Positions 11,919-24,052 are shown, numbered from the stretch's first letter. The stretch: 64,000 nucleotides of DNA from Cytospora piceicola (GCA_023375675.1 JALQBC010000005.1:558001-622000), one strand, 5' to 3'. The notes: generated by a model not told the origin, from the sequence alone. Numbers and translations are program-made.

Positions 11919-12323
11919 GTTGTTGGGTGTTGTTGGGTGTCGTTGTTGGCTGTGGGTGGGTGTCGCAAGGTAGGCTGGTGTTCTCGTTTGGTTGTAGGTG
12001 GACCAGGCAGGTAGCCAAGGTAGGTAGGTACTGTAAGCACTGAAATGCTGTTGGCGTAAGAATCAACTTACGGCCGAAAGTTACACACACACCAGCGCCT
12101 CGGGCCGAGCCCGCAAGAGTGCCCGAAAAGTACGCACGGCCGTTTCTTCCAATTCCACAACAGATGATTATTAAAAACTACGTATGTATTGCCACAGCAT
12201 CTGTACCCAGTCAGTGCCATTATAGCAACGTATTGCTCGATTATTATCTCGCTTACTTGTCTACATAGGTAGGTACGACCGTGCACCACATGGAAATCAT
12301 GAGAGCAGCCATGGGCACGTAGG

Positions 12324-12446
12324 TCAACCAGGGTACACTAAAAGTTCGCAGGGGCACCAAAATATGGGCCGGCCCTCTTTTCCGTACCCCACCCGTAAAA
12401 ACTCAAAGGGTGCAGAATGGCCTGCCCCAAAAGGGGAGTGATCGGC
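12324..12446 (+). repeat. left terminal inverted repeat
   Basis: 123 bp arm, from TCAACCAGGG to GTGATCGGC. It pairs with 12767-12889 with 119 of 123 positions identical by eye. The match stops abruptly at both ends. Confidence 0.9.
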
Positions 12447-12613
12447 TGCACCCGCTGAACTTACGCGATTCAAAGCCTGCCGGCTTATTAGCGTATGGTA
12501 GGCTGAAATGTAGTGTAAACACTATAGACAACATTACGAACCTATCGTGAGATTATTTGTTGTTTCCCACTACGCATATGTAGAACTTATGCTTCACTTC
12601 TGGATATTAAGCG

Positions 12614-12657
12614 TCAATTGACACTACCGAGGTACCTAGGTACCTCGGTCAATTGAC
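12614..12657. repeat. nested palindrome in the centre of the foldback element
   Basis: Two copies of GTCAATTGAC flank a perfect 22 bp palindrome at 12627-12648, whose core is TACCTAGGTA (12633-12642). The same 10-mer is dispersed through the intergenic DNA of this window. Confidence 0.85.
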
Positions 12658-12766
12658 ACGTAAGCGTGATAAGCGATAAGCACCTATTATACATCTGCTT
12701 CACCCAAGCTGTCCATACATCATGAAGTTGGCGAGATAAGCCTATCGGTAGCACGAATCGTGCGGC

Positions 12767-12889
12767 GCCGATCACCCCCCTTTTAAGGCAGGCCATTCTG
12801 CACCCTTTGAGTTCTTACGGGTGGGGTACGGAAAAGAGGGCCGGCCCATATTTTGGTGCCCCTGCGAACTTTTAGTGTACCCTGGTTGA
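12767..12889 (-). repeat. right terminal inverted repeat
   Basis: Inverted copy of the left arm. The four differences (one in the GTAAAAACTC block, three in the GCCCCAAAAGGGGAG block) are all C/T or A/G changes. RIP mutation or deamination could produce this, but the number is too small to prove it. Confidence 0.9.
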
Positions 12890-13033
12890 GCTGGAACGCC
12901 GCAGCCATGGCATGACATGCACATGCATCCCGCTTTCTGTACATATTAATAGGTGCCTGTATGACCCTCTGATTCGACACCGCAGCCGCTACCACCATGT
13001 AGCCTAAGCGCCTAAGCTACCCACCCACCTACC

Positions 13034-13043
13034 TACCTAGGTA
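13034..13043. repeat. TACCTAGGTA palindrome within CCTA/TAGG array
   Basis: Exact copy of the dispersed 10 bp palindrome, inside a run of ACCTACCTACCTAGGTACCTAGG at about 13026-13048. Further exact copies in this intergenic region are at 13369-13378 and 13639-13648. Confidence 0.9.
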
Positions 13044-14325
13044 CCTAGGAGGGACTGTGTAGTGAAAGTACCAACAGAGTTGCAGTCGATTATTGACAGG
13101 TGATATTTTATTGGATGGAACGAGAACATGGGTTGGTTGGTCGACGCACAAGCTCAACTGCCGGTCCCTACTCACATACAACCTACGTTAAGGTATGTAT
13201 GTACTAGATTTGTACCTGTGTAGGTACCTAGATGTGTATACTAGACGTCTCTCCTTCAGCCTTACCATCACCGTTACCGAGGTGTTCACTTGCCGTTGCA
13301 GTCACCGTTTACGCATGTCACCGGTTGGGTCTCGACTCTCCGATCCTTGTCCGATCTCCGATTCAATATACCTAGGTATGTACCTATGTACCAATTGCCG
13401 ACATGTCGTTGCATGGCAACACCGTAACGCGGTATACGGGGTCCTATCACCCTGGTTCACCTTACAGAAGAAGAACTTGGACGAGAGAAATAAGTAATCT
13501 CCAACAACAGAATTGCTTGGAAATCCATTGAGTGTAGATGCCGGATACCACCACCAATAGGGTTGGATGTATCGCAAACCGGCGTTTCGGGGTATTCCGT
13601 CCTGCCGGTACCAAACCGGTGGTACTGTATGTACCATCTACCTAGGTACTAGGTAGTGTTAGTGTTAGCAGCCATGGCCAGTCAGTCCAGCATGTAAACG
13701 GCGGCAAACCCCACGCCCTTCGCCTTCGCCCCCAAATGTGACCGCAAGTCTCCCGTCCATCTACCGTACATAATATTCCTTTGCCGTACGACAAAACGTC
13801 AAAGTCGCACCAGGGAAGGAGCAACTTTGGACTGCACATCATTCCACGTATTTGTCAACTCTCAGTCACCTTCAACTCTACCAACGACACCAAAACCTTG
13901 CTGCGAGGGGGACATCCGTCTAACAACACCAGGCCTAGCCAACCAACCAGCCTCAGCCACAGCCTGGGCTTGTCATCCAACACCTACTCTCTCCTCCGCT
14001 TTCGTCCCAACTTCTTCTCTGCCCATACGGATTGCTCTGTAAATATATAGACTCGGTCGGATGGCTCTTGTCCGATCTAAAGGGGTACACATTTCCAACC
14101 TCCCGCCTATTTGACCTATTCATACTACGCCCTAAACTTTACACTCGCCTGCGTCCTACCATTCGATATTTGTCGTCGTACAACCTACACCCTTACACCC
14201 GCCATTTCCTCCAACGTCCCATAAGTTGCTCTGATATCTGGGCATTTCCCCTCTTTGCTCTACTGAACCAATCCTTGCCTTGCCCCTCTGGTTGCCAAAC
14301 CTGTCCAGGTGGTTGCAAGCTGACC

Positions 14326-16182
14326 ATGGCAAAGCCTCGGTTGATCATCCTCATCCGCCACGCCCAGTCGGAGGGCAACAGTAAGTCTACCCGGGAAGTC
14401 CCCAGGACCTGCGTGCATGTGGTATAGAGACCACGTCGCTGACATACCTGCTCCCACCAGAGAACCGCGAAATCCACCAGACCATCCCTGACCACCGCGT
14501 CAAGCTGACCCAAGACGGGTGGCAACAAGCCTACGATGCTGGCCGACGCTTGCGCAACGTGCTCCGTGCCGACGATACCGTCCAGTTCTTTACATCGCCC
14601 TACCGCCGCACGCGAGAAACCACCGAGGGCATCCTGGCTACACTGACCTCGGACGAGCAAGGGCCGTCTCCCTTCAAGAGGAACAACATAAAGGTGTATG
14701 AGGAGCCCCGGCTGCGGGAGCAGGACTTTGGCAACTTCCAGCCATGCTCCGCCGAGATGGAGAGGATGTGGCAAGAGCGCGCCGACTACGGCCACTTCTT
14801 CTACAGGATTCCCAACGGCGAGAGCGCTGCAGACGCCTATGACCGAATCAGTGGCTTCAACGAGAGCTTGTGGAGGCAGTTCGGGGACGATGACTTCGCC
14901 AGCGTCTGTGTCCTAGGTACGTCCGCCCAACTGCTATGTTGACCTTGAAGAAAGGCAAGATGCTGACTGCACATTACAAACAGTGACTCATGGTCTAATG
15001 TCGCGCGTCTTTCTGATGAAGTGGTACCACTTCAGCGTCGAGTACTTCGAGGATCTCCGGAACATCAACCACTGCGAGTTCCTCCTCATGACGAAACACG
15101 AGAGCGGAAAATACGTCCTGGACACCAAACTACGGACATGGTCAGAACTGCGCAGGGAACGAGCCCTAAAGCAAAAAGAAAAGGACAAAGAGAAGGGCCC
15201 CCTCGATGTTGCCAACGTCAAGGACAAGTCCAAATTAGACAAGGCCATCTCCGCAGACTCCTCTCCAAACCCCCGGCGGTGGGGAGGCTGTCCCAACGGT
15301 TGCGACCATGAAAAGTCTTTCCGGATTCGTTCTAACCTTGCCGACCTCGTCAAACTCGACGAGACCTCCGTCCACCCACATCCCTCCGCCCCTGTCAACA
15401 CGACGAGTGCTGCTAGCGTCAGCTCCTCCCTGACTACCCAAGGCTTTGCCACACCATCTACCACCACTGGGACATCCACACCCTCCTCAACCCTTGGCTC
15501 TCGCCGCCCCGCAGCCCGGCGGTTCCAGTCCGAAGACGACGACATGTCAGCTTCGGAGTACAACACTCGTACTCCGCACCTCGACCTGGCCAGGGCCCGC
15601 CAGGAGGCCGTGTCCAGCCCGGACGGCACGCCGAGTTTCATCTCCATCGAGGACCGGCTCCGCGCGCGCGAGGTGAAGAGCCCGCCCTTCACGAGCGGGA
15701 AGACCCCGCTGCCCATACCACCCCTGTTCTGCGCGCGCGGCCGCGACGGCGGCGGGACGCACTCGGGCCGGACCTCCCGGGCCAACAGCGACGCGGACTC
15801 GTCCGAGGACGACCGGTCCTGCCGCGCCAAGAGGAGCGAGCTGGGCCTGAGCGCCGTCACGTCGAGGGTGGCCGGCATGGACCTCGGCGGGCCCGGCAAG
15901 GGAGGAGGCGGGCCCGCCGGCGGCGCGCCCCCGGGTGGCAAGCGGGACCGGTCCGGGATGGCGCGGGGCGCCATGGCCAACAGGCTGGGCGACTCGCCCA
16001 GCAGCAGCGAGGGCCACGCGTACTGCAGCCACGACCACGACCACGACAGCCAGAACGAGAACGAACACGCCGACGACGAGCGCGAGACGAGCCGCAACGA
16101 GGACATCGACGAGGCCGATGAGCTTTCCGACATCGACAGGGCGGAGAGGGAGGACCGGAGTATCAATGGGAGCGTTTACTGA
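14326..16182 (+). CDS. histidine phosphatase / phosphoglycerate mutase family protein (DET1-like)
   Basis: Three exons, 14326..14380, 14461..14916 and 14984..16182; 569 residues. The N-terminal 240 residues are a histidine-phosphatase fold close to yeast Det1 (YDR051C), a phosphatase of this superfamily implicated in sterol transport. Seen: the phospho-accepting histidine in LIRHAQSEGN (H12; the usual RHG is RHA), the Arg motif SPYRRTRET, the acidic EPRLREQDFGN and the second catalytic histidine in VTHG (H173). After about residue 240 comes a long tail absent from the minimal enzyme: a charged segment, a conserved-looking RRWGGCPNGCDHEKSF block, a Ser/Pro/Gly-rich disordered part and an acidic, His-rich end. 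The GC-rich tail produces a 392-codon antisense frame that is only a shadow. The start is the first ATG and places the catalytic motif at the expected position. Confidence 0.92.
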
Positions 16183-17537
16183 TCTTTTGTTTATTTATAT
16201 ATATATATATACTTTCCCTGGGGGCTCGCTAACGTCCTCCCGGGGGTTGAGGACGAGCGAGCACCAGGAATAGGCGTTGGGTACTCGGTACTTGTTTCTC
16301 CCATCTTTTTTCGTCCTTTCTTTCTCCCCGCGTACTTGAGTCCTGTCTTTTGAGGGAGATACCAGATTGCATACTTGCATAGATAGACACTCGCGGCTGG
16401 CACATGGTCCGTAGCGAAACGAACGGGATGGGATGGATGGATGGATGTATGTATAGGTATGAGGCCTTTAGATATCATGACTTCACGACAAACAAGACCG
16501 GTCGGTCTGGATCCAAATGCGACCCGGCAATCATAAATCATTCAACCTCAAAAATACTATATCAAAAAAGCCCACAAGTGTGACACGCACCCATCAAATC
16601 CAAGTGTTGGCATTGATGAAATGTGGTTTGTAGTCTTCTGTTATTACAATCACTCTTACAATTTTATCTAGGTTTTCCTTGTTTTACCAGCTGGACTTCT
16701 TTCCCTCCTCTTGTCTGGGCTCCTCGTGACGGCCAAGATAATAAAAAAAAAAAAAAAGGAGGGGGGGAGGGGTGAAGCAGGGAGCGGTACAATACTATCT
16801 CACTTCATGGTAGTGGGTCGGGGGGGGGGGGCGAAAAGGTTAGGGTGACAATACGTGACAAACAACATATGCAGACAAGAATTCGAGGATCATGAACCAT
16901 GAGTAGTAGCCCTCCCGTTATCCTCCCTAACTCCGAGAAGGGACAGAAATTTAGAAGGAGAAAAAAAGAATCTCTGTTTGATGATGGTGATGATGAATGA
17001 GCCCGAACCGAAGCCAACCGAACCGAACCGACCCTGGGCATATGACCGACCGTCCAGCACAACCCGACCATGATGCCCGCCCTTTATCGACTTCACAGCC
17101 TGACAACCATCGTCCATCCGTAGAGAGAAAGGAATAGATTTGCCCCTGACCATCTAAAACGGCGAGGAAAAGTGAATGAAGGATATATTAAGAAAACGAC
17201 GCCCCTGTTTTAACCTGAGATGCTTTGGGGGAAGCAGGACCCTCCCATTTCCTCCTCCTCTATGACCCATGCGTGACCGAAGCGAACGTCCGAAAAAGCT
17301 CAAAATAAATGATGACTGTTCGCGATGAAGGGATGAATCGAATTCGAAATAATGTGGTACTTCGTTGTTTGGTATCAATTTTTGTGCAGTTGAAGATCAG
17401 GAAACGTCTTGCGCGGTTCGTTGACCATTCCATCGTTGCTTAAAGCAGTACCTAAGTGGTAACGCCAATGCTATGCAAGCGGTTCAATATTTGTGTTTCT
17501 GTTGCCTTGTTTTGTTGTTGTCGTTGATTAGCCGAGC
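16183..17537. other. convergent intergenic region (3' ends)
   Basis: Both neighbours end here, so this is 3' UTR and terminator sequence. It holds an (AT)n tract just after the upstream stop codon (16196-16211), a GGAT repeat near 16427-16450, a 16 bp A run near 16742-16757 followed by a G-rich stretch, and a 12 bp G run (16820-16831). No coding region is apparent. Confidence 0.6.
16196..16211. repeat. (AT)n repeat in 3' UTR
   Basis: Eight TA units starting 14 bp after the stop codon of the histidine-phosphatase gene. Confidence 0.9.
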
Positions 17538-20500
17538 TCAGAAGAACTTCGACAGTGCTGTCGACAGGTCGATGAAATCCACCGGCTTCGTCACGTAGTC
17601 GCTGAAGCCCGCCTCGACGCACTTCTCCTGAACGTCGGACATGACGTTTGCAGAGAGAGCAATGATGGGCAGCTTCTTGTAATCATTTATGTCTTCCCAT
17701 TCTCGAACTTCTCGACAGGCCTGATAGCCGTCCTTTCGAGGCATGTGGAGGTCACACTAGGTCTTCTGTCAGCTTTCTCTGGCATGCTTTGTGTTCTGAG
17801 TGGAAGGGAAACTTACCAGTATTAACGAGTAGAAGCCATGAGGATGACCAAAGACCATATCTGTGCACTCCTGGCCATCCATAGCCAACTCGACCTCCAA
17901 GCCAACCTTCACCAGATACTTCTTGAGTACCTTCTGGTTGACGGGGTTGTCCTCAACAAGGAGCACCTTGTAGCCCTTGTTCCCCATCCGCTTTTCAACT
18001 TCCTGGTAGCTCTTCTTCTGGGTCTCCACAATCCGCTGAGCCGAGGACCTACTGCGGTCGACGCTCATATCCCGCTCCTTCGCAGGATCGAAAATGACAG
18101 CCAAGCGTGACGGCTTCACGGGTTTGTACACATATGTGATCTTGTTGTCAGTTATCAAGTCCGCGCGATCAGTGCCTTCAACAAGTTTCGTCAGAGCTTG
18201 CCGTTGGATGGAGTCGGATAAGAGTACCACGGTTGCCTTGCTAAGCAACGTGGAGTGGCTGATCTCCTCCATCAATCTTATGATCTCCTCTGGGGATGGA
18301 AGGTTGATCAAGACATGCGTGAAGATGACCGGATCGTCTCGGCCTATTAATTGCTCGGCTTCCTGGGCACTCGCAAGAGCTGTGATCTGGTGCGGCACAT
18401 CCTTCGGCAGTGTCATCTCAATGTGTTGCACTGTAGCCTCGCGACTGTATTTCTGAGGGCAGATCACCAGGATGGAGAACATCGGCGGGCGGAAGTCGCC
18501 GGAATTGTGCAGGTTGCCCATATAGTCAGGAGTTGGTATGTGCCCTGGCGAGATCCGCCCAGATGGCATCTCCAGCTTCATCTGAGACAGATCCTGGCCG
18601 CTGGCCCTAGCAGCCTCACTGAACCGTGCCAGTCCAGCATTCACCGATGATATGGACGACCTTCCCGTAACACGTGTCCCTGTTGAGGTAATCGACGGGT
18701 TTGAGCTGCCACTGGAAGCCACCGCAGGGGAGGAATCCGGTTCGGCGCTACCTGGGCTTACGACTGGCGAACCGCGATGCTTGGTGATGGTGAATTGCCT
18801 GAATGGCTGCGTAGGGATATCCTCGAGGACAGCGGGTGTTTGCGGTGCTCGAGTACTGACAGGTGCATCGGGATGGTCCTCCTCGGTTGGAAGGCCGAAT
18901 TTGGCGGTAAACGTGAAGGTGGCACCTTCCCCTGGCACAGCTGTGCCCTCCATTCTTCCGCCATGGAGCTCAACGAGCTGCCTCGAGATCACAAGGCCCA
19001 GGCCACTGCCGCCATGTGCTCGTGTACTACTACCATCGATTTGACTAAAAGGCTTGAAGATGAGTCTCGCCTCTTCTTCTGTAAACCCTCTCCCGGTGTC
19101 AATGACAGCGAACTCCAGCATAGCTTGCTTCTCGCCGAGTCCCGGGGCTCCGGCCTTGACTCTGCATCGGCTGAAGACTTCACCAGTCTCGGTAAATTTG
19201 ATTGCGTTGCCGATCACGTTCAGAAGAACCTGTCGTATCCTTACTCTGTCTCCCTTGATCCAAGTTGGCACGTCCTCTTCGACAATGTAGTTCAATTCGA
19301 GCCTCCTGGCTATAGCCATGGCCGACACCAACTCGTTCACGTCCTCAATCAGAGCCCGCGTATGGAACCACTCATGATTCAGTTTCATCATGCCGGCATC
19401 GACCTTCGAGAGGTCAAGGATATCGTTGATGATCATCAAGAGACTGTTAGCGCTGGTTTGAATGGTGTTGGTGTAGTCCCGCTGCTCTTCATTAAGCGTG
19501 GTGTCCTGCAAGAAGCTGACCATGCCCGAGATACCAATCAGGGGCGTCCTGATTTCGTGCGACATGTTGCTCAAGAAACGGCTCTTCGATTCCATGGCCT
19601 CCTTGAGCTTTGTTTCGAGCAACTTGTGATCATTAATGTCGGTTGCTGAACCAAAATAAGAACTGACACTGTTCCCGATGTTGTCAATCTCGACACAACG
19701 TATCAAGTGCCATCGATATTCTCCACTCTTTGAACGAAGCCGAATCTCAGTGGCATATGACAACCTCCCGTTGCTATCCGTTCCGACCTTGACAATTCCT
19801 TCCTTGGCCAGCTCAGTCAAATTCGCGGACGGAAGTTCATACACCGAGTCGCTGCTCGAACTGTTTTGTCGAGAAAGTGGGTAATGCACGCCTCGAATGT
19901 TTGTCTCGGGATGGCCTGTACTCTTGTTCGCTGAATGTTTGAAGACCTTCTCAGACTTTGGCGATTCTGCTTGTCCCCTTTTGGCTGCCATCGCTCTCCC
20001 CAGAGATGAATGTCGGGAATTCTGGCCCGAGGGTATGCGGCATTTGGCCAGGTCGTCAGGATGCACATAGTCCATGAAACCCAATCCCATAGCGTCATCT
20101 TCACACTGCCCTGTGTAGGCCAGCCATTGTTCATTGGCAAACGTAATGCCCTCGTCCTCAGTGGCAGTGAAGATAATCTGCGGAATCAAGTTCGCAAGGA
20201 ACCTGTACTTCGCTTCGGATGCCTCAATCTCCTGCTGGCGGACGAGTTTGAGCTCTGCCATAGTCTGTTCATGGATGTCTGTGTAAGAACCAAGGTGGTG
20301 GACAATTTCATTGCGCTTGTTCCTGCACGCAACAACCCTCGCAGAGAAGCAGCGGAAGGCTCCATCGAAGCGACGTATTCGCACATTCATGTGGAAGTCA
20401 GTGCCCGTTTTGACAGCACGACCCCAAGCTCTCAAGTAAGTATCTCGATCGTCTGGGTGAATGCTTGCATGGGCATCTGCATGTAATTCCGCCAATGACT

Positions 20501-23500
20501 GGCCACGGTAGGCAAGATAGCGGCTGTTCACCCAGACAATTCCACCAGCACCGGGAAGCGCCACGAAGAGCTGGGCCGGTAAAGAGTCGAGGATGAGATC
20601 CTTCAGCTTATCCGTAGGGAAGGCCATCTCGGGCGAATTCGCTGGTAGGGACTCAGACCGGCTTGGCATGGCCCTTATAGGGAAAGTCGAGCCCGGTGGT
20701 AAGGATTGAAATGTCGTTGCAAAGTCTCCACCGTATGAATGAAGCTTTGTGTGTCGATGAATGGTGTGACTTAATGACCTGGTTAGCCCCTTCGAATCAT
20801 TCGTCTTTTCATCTTTGCGCTCTATCGGAAAGACTTTGCTTGGTTCTCGCTTTGGAAAGGTGAATGTTGGCAGATCATCTGATGTTCTAGCGACAACGTC
20901 TTCGGCCACGTCTGTTTCGTTGATATCAGGGCTAAAGCTGCCAGACTCCAGAGATAGTCCACCAGAGAGCCGCAGAGAGGACCGTTTCTCTGACGTTGTG
21001 CTGCCCCTAGAATTACGCCGGACGCGTTGCTGAGCAGCAGAAGTCAAGTCCGTCTTGCTGGCCGATCGAGACTTCGTTGTGAAGTAGCTATCCCCGCCCA
21101 CGGGAGCAGGGCTCGGTGCCGCAGCGCGTTTCTCCATGACGCCCCCAAGGGTTGTGTTCTCCCACCCTGGAGTGCCCCCCGGAGTGCCTGCTATACTCCG
21201 TGATCGTGCAGAGTATTCGCTTGGGCTCGTAAGGCTACCTGCAATCGATTGGTCCGCCACATCCTCGGAAACAGCGTAGTTGAGGATCGCGGGGTCTGTG
21301 ATGGGCCTTCCTTCTGGATCCACCGCGCCAAAACCAGCAATCCGTGGTCTCCGATGATGCATCCTAGCCAACTCGGATTCCAAACTGCTGTAATGGCGAC
21401 ACAGAGAAAAGGACGTTGCAAGGTGGGGCGACAAATGTTCGAGGGAATAGCGAAGATTGGATGGGTAGGGAATAGTGGTGCTAAGTATGGACAAGATGGC
21501 GATGGGTGTTTGCTTCTCTTTGCGGAATGCGTCGGGCTCATGCTGTCTATCGAAGTCGGACAAATACTCCTTTCCCCGCCGCGACCTTTGATCCATAAGC
21601 GTAGAGTCGAGTCTGAACCCAGATGACTTAGAGAGCAGGGGATGCCTGAGAGGAATATGGAGCACTGTCCAGGCATTATCTACTCCAATGGCTTCTTGGG
21701 GCCCTATCGCCGAGTAGTCAGGAGTCTTCTGCGTGGGGTTGAAGGATGATTCGTCCACCACGGCGTCGGTGAAGAAAGGATTGTCCTTGGGATCGGCTCG
21801 AATCGCTGGTGATGGGGCTGGTGACTGTGACCATGGAGAGGGAGGCGTCTGTTCGTATTCTTCATATTTGGGAGTCGGTGGCCGCCTTGGCTCTCCCTCA
21901 GAAATCATCTTGTCAATATTCTGGCCAGGCCGCCGGTCATGAGGGTGAGCCCTTATTGGATGAGCAGAGCTGAGGATATTGGATAGCTTTGTGGAAGATT
22001 CGTTCCGTAGCCTCTTGCCTTTCATTCTGATGCCTTCTGGCGAATGACTGCGAGCGACAGGCTTGCTTTCTGCAGGCTTGCTCAGCATCATGTCCTCGAG
22101 GTATGGGTAGCTCCGCGTCAATGCAATAACGCGGCCTCTCTCCAGTACACGGGTCACACCGTGATGGTCAATAAGAGGGTCGGCTTCGTAATCCAGAGCT
22201 TGCAGCAACTCGAAGACTCTCCCGTGGTTTTCCTTCTGTGGCGTCGGTGCCTCCCACTCATCAGGAAAGTCTGGTTCCTCCGCATCGTGTTCTGCCAGAG
22301 CTTGTTCATTCAGTCCCATGTGCGGCATTTCCGTTGCTGGGGTCACTGGATATGTGCTCTTGCTTCGAGCAAACAAGCCGGGTCTCTTGGAGATGGGTGA
22401 CGGTCTCGCAGATGATACTGTCCTTTCTTTCTCGTCTTCGAAAGCGGTAAAAGAGTGCCGAGTTTGTATCTGAGGGCGTGGAAATGGATGCAACTTGACA
22501 ACTGGATCGCCAGCTGGAGAGGCGAGTTCGGAGGCATCATCCATAGCATTAGGCCCGAGACTACTACCACGTGCCATGTATTCCATGCTCAAGCTGTCTT
22601 CCTGTCGCGCATTATACGTTGCTTTCTGTCCCCATGGAACATTCTCTAGATCCGTGGAGTCAGCGGGCACAGATAGCGTTAGTCGCTCAGCTTTGTAGAA
22701 TACTGTCATGATGTGAACCACGGTCCTCCACCAAGCATCCAATCCAGGCTCAGAAGACAGCATCAATGACAAGTCATACAGGTTCGGTGTCGGGAAATCC
22801 GGGTGATCTTGACCCAGGGCATCGATGGGTTGAAAAGACATGGCCGATGCAGGAGTGGACGGGTTTGACAAAATCTTGTCACGTGGATGAGAGGACCCAA
22901 ACGCTGCAGTGGTCGTAGCAGACGAAGGGGGTAAGTTAGACGCAGTGCCAGTCGGTGACAGAGTCGTGAATGGCTTGTGTATCGACGAGGGAATATATCC
23001 GGGAGTGCCAACCCGAGGAAACGGATAAGATGGTGTTTTAGCAAACATGCCGGTGTTGGGAGTAACGCCACCACGTATCGTTTGATTCGACTCTACCGAG
23101 TCGTTGGTTGAAGCAGTCGACGGAGGGGACTTTGGGCTCGGTGAGCTGGGGGCAAAGGCTTCCTCGAGTATGGGCGACACTCTGGAGGGTTGGCCTTGAA
23201 ATTGGCCGGATCTGGCATTGAGCCCTTGCCGTTGCATATCCCTGGCCAGTTGTTCGCGATATTGGTTCAGCTGGCTGGCAGAGTCCACCCTATGCCTGGG
23301 CTCAGGTTGCTTCCCTCCATCATTTTCGCTGCTCTCTTTCTCTGGCGAGGTTGACCGATCTTGACCTTGGACTGCGGGACCTCCAGGCGGTTTTGTTCCG
23401 TTTCCACCCCCGGCATTGGTGGGGGTACTCCTGCTGACCGCAATGATCCTCGGGTCCTGAAGGGGCAACTGGCCCTCTCCTGCGGATTTGGAGAGTTCTG

Positions 23501-23687
23501 ACATTACTGTTGATGACACATTTCCTTGCGACGTCGACGACGCATCTATGGCATGCTCAATTGGTGGCGACGGATGTTCGGGCTGGTGTTGCTGAGATAT
23601 CGGTGGAGTTGGCCCTGGTAGGTTGGGCGAACGGCGCTTGGTTGAGAAAGGTTTCTCGTGCTCAGCGCTCGGAGTCGATCTTGTCAT
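17538..23687 (-). CDS. PAS/GAF hybrid histidine kinase with a degenerate and a canonical receiver
   Basis: Two exons, 17817..23687 and 17538..17756, with a 60 bp intron exactly before the phospho-acceptor segment of the receiver; 2029 residues. Order: disordered Ser/Pro-rich N terminus (1-290); a GAF-like sensor in pieces at about 295-360, 485-535 and 660-775, separated by low-complexity inserts; PAS at about 1025-1150; a second PAS at about 1155-1360 with a Ser-rich insert; HisKA with phospho-histidine H1377 (SNMSHEIRTPL); HATPase with N box (VIGNAIKFTE), G1 (DTGRGF), F (FKPFSQID) and G2 (GGSGLGLVIS). Next come a receiver-like domain without its Asp (about 1735-1868) and a canonical receiver with acidic pair VEDN, phospho-Asp D1959 (LILCDLHMP) and the conserved Lys in VTKP. 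It should autophosphorylate and pass phosphate to the Ypd1-type phosphotransfer protein. The stimulus is unknown. The start is the first ATG of a continuous frame. Confidence 0.93.
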
Positions 23688-24052
23688 GCCTCATAGGTGC
23701 TGTTCCATAGAGGTTGCCGTCGGGACCGGAAGAGCAGTACTCGCAATCGTGATGGCGTGAAGGTTGGGGGAGTACGCGAGAAGTCGAGTTGTTGTCGGCA
23801 ACATGTACGTGTGTGTGTGTATGTACTGGTAAAAACGGGACGAAAGACGAATCAACAGATTTGCACCGGGCAAAGAATGGGTACAGTCGACGAGTATGGA
23901 AGAGTGTGGGGTCAAAGAAGGTTTAGTTAAGAGTCAAGTCAAGGCAAGGCAAGGCGAGGCGAGGTAAGGTAGCTGAAGTGCGGTCGCAGACTGGGGTTGG
24001 ATGAACTGCTGGGTAAGGGCCACTGGTCACGGCGAGGTTAGGTACAGAAGGG

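Larger units (their letters stand above)
12324..12889. mobile_element. 566 bp foldback / MITE-like element with long terminal inverted repeats
   Basis: The two ends, 12324-12446 and 12767-12889, are inverted copies of 123 bp that differ at only four positions, all transitions. The outer 75 or so bases are identical. The outer end reads TCAACCAGGGTACACTAAAA. The 320 bp between the arms holds no convincing reading frame, so the element cannot encode its own transposase; that is the pattern of a MITE or a foldback element. I could not find a target-site duplication next to the arms, so a plain inverted duplication remains possible. The middle contains a further perfect palindrome (12627-12648). 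Confidence 0.6.
11870..14325. other. intergenic region with foldback element and palindromes
   Basis: 2.46 kb between the PRKRIP1-like gene and the histidine-phosphatase gene, which diverge. It holds a (GT)n tract, the 566 bp foldback element at 12324-12889 and four exact TACCTAGGTA copies (12633, 13034, 13369, 13639). The pyrimidine-rich sequence just before 14326 is probably promoter and leader of the downstream gene. I see no coding region. Confidence 0.6.

Noticed and set aside
11207..12040. 57-residue N-terminal extension of the PRKRIP1-like protein
   Set aside because: The extension comes from a (GT)n microsatellite giving a His-Thr run. The ATG at 11869 gives a normal family N terminus.
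14988..16166. 392-codon minus-strand open frame over the histidine-phosphatase tail
   Set aside because: Shadow of the GC-rich low-complexity coding tail; its Ser/Leu-rich translation shows no family.
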